Source: Candidatus Tectimicrobiota bacterium
GTDB taxonomy: Bacteria; JACPUC01
Direction: 5' to 3'
Assembly: GCA_016192455.1 (NCBI GenBank)
Contig: JACPUC010000015.1
Location: 35,923-99,922 of the forward strand
DNA: 64,000 nt
Both the position numbers and the translations under genes were made by a program. Under the pieces are notes generated by a model. That model did not search any database. It was not told the origin of the DNA and worked only from the letters and a program-made list of their open reading frames with translations. The first letter of the stretch is position 1. Each line of letters opens with the position of its first letter. Below are positions 41,801 through 48,782 of the stretch, piece after piece.

Positions 41801-41867
41801 CAGCGACTCGGCCCAGGCGAGGAACATCCTCGCCAGCGACAGCGCCGTCTTCGAGGTGGGCCAGTAG
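38829..41867 (+). CDS. Giant exported protein: Pro/Gly repeat, six Ig-like repeats
   Basis: 1012 aa from GTG 38829 (VKFWSVLAVILLITWGGASM signal region, AxA site at VAAQ); a coupled TTG at 38742 is possible. After the signal comes a Pro/Gly-rich segment with seven LPPPPGG[L/A] units, then ~200 residues of looser Pro-rich sequence, a carboxypeptidase-regulatory-like domain (VRGTVTVAGAPFAGARVRLE), six ~75-residue repeats matching those of the upstream gene, and the same type of C-terminal domain (VVTPNQERYAAGELLEIIVT). The pair clearly arose by duplication. The Pro/Gly part suggests wall spanning; function unknown. Confidence 0.75.
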   Translation: MKFWSVLAVILLITWGGASMVSGPPPVAAQEPLPPPPGGLLPPPPGGLLPPPPGGLLPPPPGGLLPPPPGGLLPPPPGGALPPPPGGAPLPGGAPPPGGQPPGPGAPLPGGGGPLPPTGLPPPPPRGGFPSPELLGGGLPLFPPPPGPGGQPLPGGPLPGMPGEGPPPAGFAPGAIPPGAGRPPAVFAPPGLFPGGPPVEFRLPQPHLEVAVPRDLFLPAGERPMLPAGLEIPGRFMVPEALLTEQGRVRPEFFALPPRLTLPPAFVNAENTVRPEVFVYPAGFIPPAGARLPRDFFGPERMPGREAPERVERVQAVRGTVTVAGAPFAGARVRLEPGEVLATTGPDGRYFAAVAEPGTFSVHLSLDTQRHDLVTLVAPSGIAPPGAPRQFVELRRDAVVVAENDTVAIDFALFPERSQQLLDQPLQELEVQPRSATLTGGEEQTFSAAHGTGTYRWHATLGSFSSTSDAATTYTAPASAGTHFVIVSDTAGNVAMARVEVTNPLTITPRRSTVALGETQELTVLGGLGPYVWSASAGSFSAPEGFQVTYLPPAVAGEYEVVVTDAAGKSATAAISVVLSLALTPASATLQIGESVTFTASGGTGEYRWRTSAGEVEPLTGEQTTYTAPQLVSTQSLIVTDSAGSSAVAVIAVSSGTLRVTPALANLGFQASQAFSATGGVPPYAWTVASGGLSATESAEGEEVTYTAPSVAGVYEINVTDRAGNAGLASVNVNRALRISPAAAVVERGGTSSFTALGGSGTYTWSTTGGELSALSGSPVTYTAPDLSGKENIILADTAGSVVTAVVEVIEAPLPSPDRLILGPQESSRLSVAGGRAPYTWHAESGDLSATSGDSIIHTGPVLSGSYFVTVIDSEGVASQVPVNIVSGASLVVTPNQERYAAGELLEIIVTTLGRGVADLYVRVELPAGTPVSITELNEFSVPDVSLPFGSPVLLVPVAQETTIISVPLPETLVGALAGEYRVTASLVVPGSDSAQARNILASDSAVFEVGQ
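38925..39092 (+). repeat. Seven tandem 24-bp units inside the Pro/Gly-rich gene
   Basis: Unit CTGCCGCCGCCGCCCGGTGG plus GCTG, encoding LPPPPGGL; units 6-7 end in GGGGCG (Ala). Near-identical DNA implies recent slippage expansion, so copy number may vary between strains. Confidence 0.9.
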
Positions 41868-42240
41868 TTTACCGGCTGAAGCGCCGAGTTGGCGCCCCGC
41901 CTGGGTGGGGCGCATCAAGCAGAGGGTGGGCCTGGCGGCTTTCGCTCCTTCTGGGGGTCCCGCCGATCTCAGAACGAACACGAAGAACTTCAGGGCGCAG
42001 ATCTCAACTCCTCCTCACCGATGCAAACAAAGCCTCGTCAACGCTGAGCGTCCAAGAGGCGTCAACCAATCGGCGGCAGGCGAGACAACGGCCGCGGGAG
42101 CGCCCTATGGCGGCCGTTGTTCGCGCCGGAACGGTCCCGGCGGCGCGCCGGCGGCGATGCTGCTGAATAACCCAGGTCGCCTGGCTCCCCCCATCTCTCT
42201 CATCCCCCAACCTCCCTGCCAGCAAGGTACGTCTTCCCTG
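41868..42240. other. Intergenic region with stem-loops
   Basis: A 7-bp stem GCGCCCC/GGGGCGC (41892-41913) and an 11-bp stem ACAACGGCCGC/GCGGCCGTTGT (42085-42120, 14-nt loop) follow the Ig-repeat gene. Neither has a T run, but either could end or stabilise the transcript. No gene seen. Confidence 0.45.
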
Positions 42241-42440
42241 ACCAGTGTTACGTCACACAAATTCCATCCTTAATCGGACGCCTTCTTCGGGCCATGTGGT
42301 GGGGGAGTTTTTGCGCAAGACCTTTGCTTCCCCACACCCCCAATCCCCGCGAGCTGCGCAGCAGCTCGCGTAGTCGGGGTGCGCGAGGGGGCGAGGCTCC
42401 CTCGCAAATTCTGGCGATAGAATTTGTGAAACAGCACACT
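42241..42440 (-). repeat. Dispersed ~200-bp structured repeat, copy A (inverted)
   Basis: Read on the minus strand this segment aligns end to end with 59926-60130: both share GTGCTGTTTC, GCGAGGGAGC.TCGCCCCCTC, GCGCACCCC, TGGGGGTGTGGGG, CCACATGGC, GAAGAAGGCG, AGGATGGAA and TGTGNGACGTAACNCTGG in the same order. The centre differs: here it is a 10-bp stem CGCGAGCTGC/GCAGCTCGCG (42348-42370). The copy is not coding. Confidence 0.8.
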
Positions 42441-42630
42441 GGCCATGGCACAGCTACGGCATTCTCGGCAGCAGCTTCCTGGCGGCACCGCGAACCTGGG
42501 CGGGGCGCGCCCCGCGGCGAACGCCGGCATGCTTGCACGCCTGGGGCAGGTGCAGGAGATCGCCGCGACGCGGCACGATGAGGGAGCAGCGCAGCCTCGA
42601 CGTAGGAAGGTCGAAAAGGGGAGTCATAAG

Positions 42631-42658
42631 AAAGACTAATTTCATCTAATAAGTCTTT
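42631..42658. promoter_or_regulatory. 28-bp inverted repeat upstream of nxrA
   Basis: AAAGACTAATT (42631-42641), 6-nt spacer, AATAAGTCTTT (42648-42658); 10 of 11 positions are complementary. It lies 13 bp before the FNR-type box, so it may be a second operator; the following TTTTC also allows a weak terminator. Confidence 0.4.
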
Positions 42659-42670
42659 TCACAGATAATT

Positions 42671-42684
42671 TTGACAACGGTCAA
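42671..42684. promoter_or_regulatory. CRP/FNR-superfamily binding site upstream of nxrA
   Basis: Perfect palindrome TTGAC-AACG-GTCAA, same geometry as the FNR/DNR consensus TTGAT-N4-ATCAA. It lies 152 bp before the nxrA start. Sites of this class control nitrate, nitrite and low-oxygen genes in many bacteria. Confidence 0.6.
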
Positions 42685-42835
42685 TGTTTTACGGCCCGGA
42701 AGAGGGCATGAAAGAGCATACAGCTCTGAATGCCGCAGGCCTGCGAGCGCCAGTGGCGTCATGGCTGCCCAGGCATGAGCGAGTGGGTTTCAGGAGCGGC
42801 GGCGGAACCGAGCCCGGTGACGAAGGGGTAGTCCG

Positions 42836-45800
42836 ATGACCGAGGAGCAGAAGTCGAGTCAAGCATCGAGTGGGAGCGGACTGACACGGCGGAGTTTCTT
42901 CCAGGCTTCGGGGGGACTGGTGGCGGGGCTGGCGGCGCTCACGACCGGCGGGGCGCTGCGGTCGAAGCCGGCCTTGGCGGCCCGCACGTTGATCCCGGTC
43001 AGTCAGCAGCAGAATCCCCTGGAGAGCTATCCGAACCGCGTTTGGGAACATGTCTACCTCGATCAGTACTCTTATGACAGCACCTTTGCCTGGGTCTGCT
43101 CGCCGAACGACACGCACGCCTGCCGCTTGCGGTCGTTCGTGAAGAACGGCGTCGTGCTGCGCAGCGAGCAGAACTACGATTCGCATCGTCTCACCGACCT
43201 CTATGGCAACCAGGCGACGCGGGCCTGGCATCCACGCGGCTGCGGCAAGGGTCAAACGATGCACCGCCGCGTCTACGGTCCCTTCCGCCTCAAGTACCCC
43301 ACGGTGCGGAGGGGGTGGAAAGCCTGGGCCGATGCGGGGTTTCCCTCCCTGTCCGACAATCCTGAGCTGCGCGACACCTTCAAGTTCACTTCCCGCGGCA
43401 CCGACACCTTTGTGCGCCTCTCCTGGGAGGAGGCCTTCGACTACATCGCCCGCGGCGCGGTCGCCGTGGCCCAGACGTATAGCGGCGTGGCGGGGCGCCG
43501 ACGCCTCCTGGCGGATGGCTACCAGGCGGAGATGGTCGAGGAGACGCAGGGGGCCGGCACGCGCACGATGAAGCTGCGCGGCGGCATGGGGCTGCTGGGC
43601 GTCATCGGCAAGTACGGCATGTACCGTTTCGCCAACATGCTGGCCCTGCTCGATACGCACGTCCGCGGGGTTGGGCCGGACAAGGCGCTCGGCGGGCGCA
43701 ACTGGTCGAACTACACCTGGCACGGCGATCAGGCGCCGGGCCAGCCGTTCGTGCACGGCCTGCAGGCGTCGGACTGCGACTTCAACGACATGCGCAACAC
43801 CAAGCTGCACGTCCAGGTGGGCAAGAACCTCGTCGAGAACAAGATGCCCGACAGCCACTGGTTCATCGAGACCATGGAGCGCGGCGCCAAGATCGTCGTC
43901 ATCTCCCCGGAATACAGCCCACCCAGCACCAAGGCCGACTACTGGATCTCGGTGCGGCCCGGTCTCTCGGATACGGCGATCTTCCTCGGCATCACCAAGT
44001 ACCTCATGGACAAGAAGCTCTACGATGAGCCGTTCGTGAAGCAGTTCACCGACTTCCCGCTGCTGGTGCGCGCCGACACGCTGAAGCGCCTGAAGGCCGC
44101 GGAGGTCTTCCCGAGCTACAAACCCGGCCTCGGCAAGGACGGCCCCAGCTACACCATCCAAAACCTGGCGGATGACCAGTACGCCAAGCTGGGCGACTTC
44201 GTCGTGGTGGAGAAGAAAGACGGCAAGCTGAAAGCGATCACGCGCGATGACATCGGCCAGCGCATGCTGCAGAAGGGGATCGATCCGCTCCTTTCCTGGA
44301 AGGGGAAGGTGAAGCTGGTGAACGGCAGCGAGGTCGAGGTGATGACCCTGTGGGATATGTACGTCGTGCATCTGCGCGACTACGACCTCGACACGGTGGC
44401 GGAAATCTGCGGCGCCCCGAAGGCCCTCATCGAGCGCCTGGCCAACGACATCGCCACCATCAAGCCGGTGGCCATCCACATCGGCGAGGGGATCAACCAC
44501 TGGTTCCACGCCACGTTGCACAACCGCGCCACCTACCTGCCGCTCATGCTGACGGGGAACATCGGCAAGCCCGGCGCCGGCTGCCATACCTGGGCGGGGA
44601 ACTACAAGGCGGCCCTCTTCCAAAGCGCCCCCTGGTCGGGTCCCGGCTTCAAGGGATGGGTCGCCGAGGATGTCTTTGACCCGCTCCTCGATGCCGGCGC
44701 GTCCGGCAAGGACATCAAGGTGAAGGGCCGCGCCAAGGACGAGGAGCCGGCCTACTGGGACCACGGCGATCAGGCCTTGATCGTGGAGACGCCGAAGTAC
44801 GGCCGCAAGAACTTCACCGGCGCCTCGCACATGCCCACGCCGACGAAGTTCCTTTGGTTCAACAACGTCAATCTCTTCAACAATGCCAAGTGGGCCTACG
44901 GCGTTTTGAAGAACGTCAATCCCAAGATCGACCTGATCGTCAACCAGGATATCGAGATCACCGCCACCGGCGAGTACTCCGACTTCAACCTGCCGGCCAA
45001 CTCCTGGATGGAGTTCCAGGTGCCCGAGATCACCGCCTCCTGCTCCAACCCCTTCCTACAGATCTGGGGCGGCAAGGGGATCAAACCCCTCTACGACAGC
45101 AAGGATGACGTCCTCATCATCGCCGGCGTCGCCAAGCGGCTCGGGGAAGTGCTCGGAGACGCGCGCTTCGCCGACTACTGGAAGTTTGTCCTGGAGGGGC
45201 GTCCCGAAGTCTACATGCAACGACTGCTCGAGAGTTCCACCACCACCGCCGGCTACACCGTTCAGGACATCAATGCGGGCAAGTACGGCGAGCCCGGCGC
45301 CGCCCTCATGCTCTTCCGCACCTACCCGCGGGTGCCTTTCTGGGAACAGCTCCAGGAGAACATCCCGTTCTACACCGACACGGGACGGCTGCACGCCTAC
45401 TGCGACATCCCCGAGGCGATCGCCTATGGCGAGAACTTTATCGTGCATCGGGAAGGGCCGGAGGCCACGCCGTACCTGCCGAACGTCATCGTCTCCACCA
45501 ACCCGTACATCCGCCCGGACAACTACGGCTTCACGGCGGACATGGTGCAGCGGGCCGTCCTCGATGCCGACATCCGCACCGTGGCCAACAACAAACTGTC
45601 ATGGGCCGACACGAAGAAGAGCAAGAACCCGCTCTGGGAGCAGGGCTTTAACTTCTACATCATCACCCCGAAGACCCGGCACCGCGTGCACTCCCAGTGG
45701 AGCATGGACGATCTGCATATGGTGTGGGATTCGAACTTCGGCGATGCCTACCGCAGAGACAAGCGCACCGTCGGCACGGGCGAGCACCAGATGCACATCA

Positions 45801-46369
45801 ACCCGCAGGCCGCCAAGGACCTCGGCCTCGAGGACGGCGACTACGTCTACGTGGATGCCAATCCCGCCGACCGTCCGTACCTCGGCCACTCTCCCCAAGA
45901 CCCCTTCTACAAAGTGGCGCGGCTGATGCTGCGGGTGCGGTACAACCCCGCTTACCCATACCACGTCCTCATGATGAAGCACTCGCCGTTCATGGCCACC
46001 GAGCGCAGCGTCAAGGCCCACGAGACGCGGCCCGACGGGCGCGCCCTCTCCGCCGACACCGGCTACCAGGCGAACCTGCGCTACGGATCGCACCAGAGCA
46101 TCACGCGCGACTGGGCGATGCCGATGCACCAGACGGACAGCCTCTTCCACAAGGCCAAGGTGGCGATGAGCTTCATGTTCGGCGGCGAGGCCGATAACCA
46201 CGCCATCAACACCGTTCCCAAGGAGACCCTGGTGCGCGTCGTGAAGGCCGAGCCGGGGGGGCTGAACGGCAAGGGGGCGTGGCTGCCGGCGACCACGGGC
46301 AATACTCCCAGCCACGAAAACGCCTTCATGAAGCGCTACCTCGAGGGTGACCTGATCCGCAGCGTCTAG
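42836..46369 (+). CDS. nxrA: Nitrite oxidoreductase alpha subunit NxrA (periplasmic type)
   Basis: 1177 aa; ATG 42836. Tat signal LTRRSFFQASGGLVAGLAAL, so the molybdoenzyme is exported folded. Type II DMSO-reductase family with bis-MGD cofactor. N-terminal 4Fe-4S ligands are in WVCSPNDTHAC (Cys88, Cys96) and HPRGC (Cys136), plus an upstream Asp/His. The Mo ligand is probably Asp298 in TWHGDQAPGQPFVHG. Other stretches recall Nitrospira/anammox NxrA: HVQVGKNLVENKMPDSHWF, YWISVRPGLSDTAIFLG. NXR oxidises nitrite to nitrate but may run in reverse; perchlorate or selenate reductases are related, though the overall sequence looks NXR-like. Next gene is 68 bp away. Confidence 0.87.
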   Translation: MTEEQKSSQASSGSGLTRRSFFQASGGLVAGLAALTTGGALRSKPALAARTLIPVSQQQNPLESYPNRVWEHVYLDQYSYDSTFAWVCSPNDTHACRLRSFVKNGVVLRSEQNYDSHRLTDLYGNQATRAWHPRGCGKGQTMHRRVYGPFRLKYPTVRRGWKAWADAGFPSLSDNPELRDTFKFTSRGTDTFVRLSWEEAFDYIARGAVAVAQTYSGVAGRRRLLADGYQAEMVEETQGAGTRTMKLRGGMGLLGVIGKYGMYRFANMLALLDTHVRGVGPDKALGGRNWSNYTWHGDQAPGQPFVHGLQASDCDFNDMRNTKLHVQVGKNLVENKMPDSHWFIETMERGAKIVVISPEYSPPSTKADYWISVRPGLSDTAIFLGITKYLMDKKLYDEPFVKQFTDFPLLVRADTLKRLKAAEVFPSYKPGLGKDGPSYTIQNLADDQYAKLGDFVVVEKKDGKLKAITRDDIGQRMLQKGIDPLLSWKGKVKLVNGSEVEVMTLWDMYVVHLRDYDLDTVAEICGAPKALIERLANDIATIKPVAIHIGEGINHWFHATLHNRATYLPLMLTGNIGKPGAGCHTWAGNYKAALFQSAPWSGPGFKGWVAEDVFDPLLDAGASGKDIKVKGRAKDEEPAYWDHGDQALIVETPKYGRKNFTGASHMPTPTKFLWFNNVNLFNNAKWAYGVLKNVNPKIDLIVNQDIEITATGEYSDFNLPANSWMEFQVPEITASCSNPFLQIWGGKGIKPLYDSKDDVLIIAGVAKRLGEVLGDARFADYWKFVLEGRPEVYMQRLLESSTTTAGYTVQDINAGKYGEPGAALMLFRTYPRVPFWEQLQENIPFYTDTGRLHAYCDIPEAIAYGENFIVHREGPEATPYLPNVIVSTNPYIRPDNYGFTADMVQRAVLDADIRTVANNKLSWADTKKSKNPLWEQGFNFYIITPKTRHRVHSQWSMDDLHMVWDSNFGDAYRRDKRTVGTGEHQMHINPQAAKDLGLEDGDYVYVDANPADRPYLGHSPQDPFYKVARLMLRVRYNPAYPYHVLMMKHSPFMATERSVKAHETRPDGRALSADTGYQANLRYGSHQSITRDWAMPMHQTDSLFHKAKVAMSFMFGGEADNHAINTVPKETLVRVVKAEPGGLNGKGAWLPATTGNTPSHENAFMKRYLEGDLIRSV

Positions 46370-46381
46370 GCGCCGAGCTGC

Positions 46382-46408
46382 CGGGGCGCCCGCCGCCTGG
46401 GCGCCCCG
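46382..46408 (+). other. Strong GC stem-loop between nxrA and the next gene
   Basis: CGGGGCGCCC and GGGCGCCCCG form a 10-bp perfect stem with a 7-nt loop, 13 bp after the nxrA stop. No T run follows, so it is more likely an mRNA stability or partial-attenuation element than a terminator. Confidence 0.5.
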
Positions 46409-46437
46409 CGCGGCGCGCCGGAGGAGGGGAGATCGCC

Positions 46438-46716
46438 ATGGCAGAGAAGGCGTTCGATCCCGAGGACCCCATGGAGCTCGTCGGCGTCGAGCTGCCGGGC
46501 TGCGACCCGGCACAGATGCTCGACGACATCGTGCAGGAGTACCTCCTCATGGGCTGGGGAGCGGCGCAGATTCTCGAACTCTTCCGCTCCCCCCACTTCA
46601 CCGCCACGCACCGGATTCTGCAGCTCATGGGCGAGCCTTACGTGACCGAACGGGTGGACCGACTTGCCGAAGCATGGCAGCAGGGTTGGCTTACCGAAGG
46701 AGAGGCAGATGGCTAA
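46438..46716 (+). CDS. Small protein of the nxr operon (unrecognised)
   Basis: 92 aa; ATG preceded by GGAGGAGGGGAGA, one of the best SDs in the window. Mostly helical by composition: LDDIVQEYLLMGWGAAQILE, LFRSPHFTATHRILQLMGEP. It has no signal peptide, cysteine cluster or membrane helix. Its end overlaps the nxrB start (ATGGCTAA), so it is translated with the beta subunit, suggesting a role in assembly or regulation. I do not know the family; similar short helical orfs beside molybdo-enzymes are a faint memory, not a proven match. Confidence 0.75.
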   Translation: MAEKAFDPEDPMELVGVELPGCDPAQMLDDIVQEYLLMGWGAAQILELFRSPHFTATHRILQLMGEPYVTERVDRLAEAWQQGWLTEGEADG

Positions 46717-47983
46717 GGTCTACAACTGGCAGATCGGCAGAGAGATGTCCTACCCCTACGAGCAGGCTGCTCCCAAGCGCCAGTGGGCGTTCGTCTTCAA
46801 CATCAACCGCTGCATCGCCTGTCAAACCTGCACCTTCGCCTGCAAGGCCACCTGGACCTTCTCGAAAGGCCAGGAGTACATGTGGTGGAACAACGTCGAG
46901 ACGAAGCCGTACGGCGGCTATCCGCAGTTCTGGGACATCAAGCTCCTGACCCTGCTGGATGAGAGCCACCGCAAGGCCAACCGGCAGATGGTCTGGAACA
47001 GCGCCAAGCGGCAGGGGGAGCAGCGTCCCTACGGCACCTACGAGGGGATGACGATCTTCGAGGCCGCCGAGCAGAACGGCTTGCAGCAGGAAGTGGCCCT
47101 GGGCTACGAGCCGAGCGATGCGGAGTGGAGCGCCCCGAACATCTACGAGGACACCGCCACCGGCCTCACCAGCGCCAAGGGCGCCACAACCATCGCCTCG
47201 GGCAGCCTGCCCGAGCATAAGGCATGGTTCTTCTACCTGCAGCGCGTCTGCAACCACTGCTCGTACCCGGCCTGTCTCGCCGCATGCCCCCGCAAGGCGA
47301 TCTACAAACGGCCCGAGGACGGCATCGTCCTCATCGATCAGGAGCGCTGCCGGGGCTACCGCAAGTGCGTCATGGCCTGCCCCTACAAGAAGTCGCTCTA
47401 CCGCCCGACCACCCGCACCAGCGAGAAGTGCGTCGCCTGCTACCCGCGCATCGAAGGCAAGGACCCCCTCTACCCCGGCCAGCCGCTGGAGACGCGCTGC
47501 ATGTCGGTCTGCCCCGGCCGCATCCGCATGCAGGGGCTGGTGAAGAAGAACGCCGACGGGAGCTGGGCCGAGGATCGGCAGAACCCGCTCTACTTCCTCG
47601 TCAAGGTCGCCAAGGTGGCCCTGCCGCTCTACCCGCAGTTCGGCCTGGAGCCGAACGGCTACTACATTCCGCCGCGCTGGGCGCCCCGCCCCTACCTGCG
47701 GCAGATGTTCGGCCCCGGCGTGGAAGAGGCCATCGCGGCGTACACCGCCCCGTCGCGCGAGCTGCTGGCGGTGCTGCAGCTCTTCCGCACCACCCAGCAG
47801 ATCATCTTCCGCTACGAGATCATCGAGGGACCGAAGGTCTTCGAAACGACCATCCAAGGGAAGAAGTGGCAAATGTATAACGACACGGTGGTGGGCTATG
47901 GCCAGGATGGCCGCGAGGTGACCCGCGTGGCGGTGGAGGAGGGGCTGCAGGTGCGTCCCAACAAACACGCCAACTCCATCTAG
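46709..47983 (+). CDS. nxrB: Nitrite oxidoreductase beta subunit NxrB
   Basis: 424 aa; ATG 46709 overlapping the previous stop. Iron-sulfur electron-transfer subunit. Cluster motifs: CIACQTCTFAC (Cys35, 38, 41, 45), CNHCSYPACLAACP (181, 184, 189, 193), CRGYRKCVMAC (214, 220, 224; Tyr217 in place of the second Cys marks the 3Fe-4S site), and KCVACYPRIEGKD with RCMSVCPG. Segments such as KGQEYMWWNNVETKPYGGYP and ACPRKAIYKRPEDGIVLID are typical of Nitrospira-type NxrB. From memory, Nitrospira NxrB has Asp where Cys45 is found here. No signal peptide; it is presumably carried out with NxrA by Tat. Confidence 0.9.
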   Translation: MAKVYNWQIGREMSYPYEQAAPKRQWAFVFNINRCIACQTCTFACKATWTFSKGQEYMWWNNVETKPYGGYPQFWDIKLLTLLDESHRKANRQMVWNSAKRQGEQRPYGTYEGMTIFEAAEQNGLQQEVALGYEPSDAEWSAPNIYEDTATGLTSAKGATTIASGSLPEHKAWFFYLQRVCNHCSYPACLAACPRKAIYKRPEDGIVLIDQERCRGYRKCVMACPYKKSLYRPTTRTSEKCVACYPRIEGKDPLYPGQPLETRCMSVCPGRIRMQGLVKKNADGSWAEDRQNPLYFLVKVAKVALPLYPQFGLEPNGYYIPPRWAPRPYLRQMFGPGVEEAIAAYTAPSRELLAVLQLFRTTQQIIFRYEIIEGPKVFETTIQGKKWQMYNDTVVGYGQDGREVTRVAVEEGLQVRPNKHANSI

Positions 47984-48014
47984 TTCACCCACTCAATCGC
48001 GAGGAGCCGCTGTC

Positions 48015-48728
48015 ATGGGTGCCCCTGAGTCGGCGATTGCTCGAAGCGCCACCTACGACCTCCTCTCCTTGGCCTTCCTGTACCCGGAGGCGGGTCACCT
48101 TGACCATCTGCGCGAGGCCGTGCCGCAGCTCCAGGAAGCCGCCGGCGAGATTGGCTGGGACGACGTGGCGCGGGCCCTGCGAGGGCTCGGCGCCGAGCTG
48201 CGCACGGCGACGCGGGAGGCCCTCGAGACCGAGTTCGCCGAGGTCTTCGGGCACGGTATTCCGAAGGACTGCCCCCCTTACGAGGGAGAGTACAACCAGG
48301 CGCATATCTACCAGAAGGTGCAGACGCTGGCCGAGCTGAAAGGGGTCTACGAGCATTTCGGCCTGGCACCCAATCCCGACCTCAAGGATCGCCCCGATCA
48401 CATCAGTGTGGAGCTGGAGTTCATGCAGGCGCTCACCGCCAAGGAGGCGTACGCCCGGCTCCAGAACCATGGCGACGACAAGATCAGCCTCTGCCGTGAG
48501 GCCCAGAAGTGCTTCCTTGAGCAGCACCTGGCGGGCTGGACCCGCCGCTTCGCCAGGGCGCTGGCCGGCAAGACGCAGCGCCAGGGGGTCTACGGGGCGC
48601 TCGCCCTGCTGCTGGGAGCCTACATGGAGCGTGAGCTCCAGGAGTTCGGGCTGACGCCGTCGCTCCTCCCCGTCCTGACGGACATCGAGGAGGAGGGCGA
48701 TGCCGGCTGTCCCGGTTGCGACGCCTGA
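48015..48728 (+). CDS. TorD/NarJ-type molybdoenzyme chaperone
   Basis: 237 aa; ATG 48015, 31 bp after nxrB. All-helical protein of the TorD/DmsD/NarJ family: RSATYDLLSLAFLYPEAGHL, LETEFAEVFGHG, CPPYEGEYNQAHIYQKVQ, DHISVELEFMQALTAKEAYA. Such proteins bind the Tat signal of the catalytic subunit and help insert the Mo cofactor before export; here the client should be NxrA. The C terminus ends in GCPGCDA, an unusual Cys pair that could bind a metal. Confidence 0.88.
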   Translation: MGAPESAIARSATYDLLSLAFLYPEAGHLDHLREAVPQLQEAAGEIGWDDVARALRGLGAELRTATREALETEFAEVFGHGIPKDCPPYEGEYNQAHIYQKVQTLAELKGVYEHFGLAPNPDLKDRPDHISVELEFMQALTAKEAYARLQNHGDDKISLCREAQKCFLEQHLAGWTRRFARALAGKTQRQGVYGALALLLGAYMERELQEFGLTPSLLPVLTDIEEEGDAGCPGCDA

Positions 48729-48782
48729 CGATGATCCCGGCGACGATCCCGAGAACGAACGCAGCTCAGAAAGGGCGCTACG

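Larger units (their letters stand above)
42441..42835. other. Upstream region of the nxr operon
   Basis: Contains the inverted repeat 42631-42658 and the FNR-type palindrome 42671-42684, in a locally AT-rich stretch. A 64-codon frame (42445-42639) is open but has no family character and is not called. No good sigma70 -10 is seen behind TTGACA 42671. Confidence 0.5.

Noticed and set aside
42445-42639. 64-aa gene upstream of nxrA
   Set aside because: No SD, no family character and Arg/Gly/Ala-rich composition of a random frame.
42671-42676. TTGACA as a sigma70 -35 box before nxrA
   Set aside because: No -10-like hexamer lies 16-18 bp downstream; the bases are better explained as half of the FNR-type palindrome.
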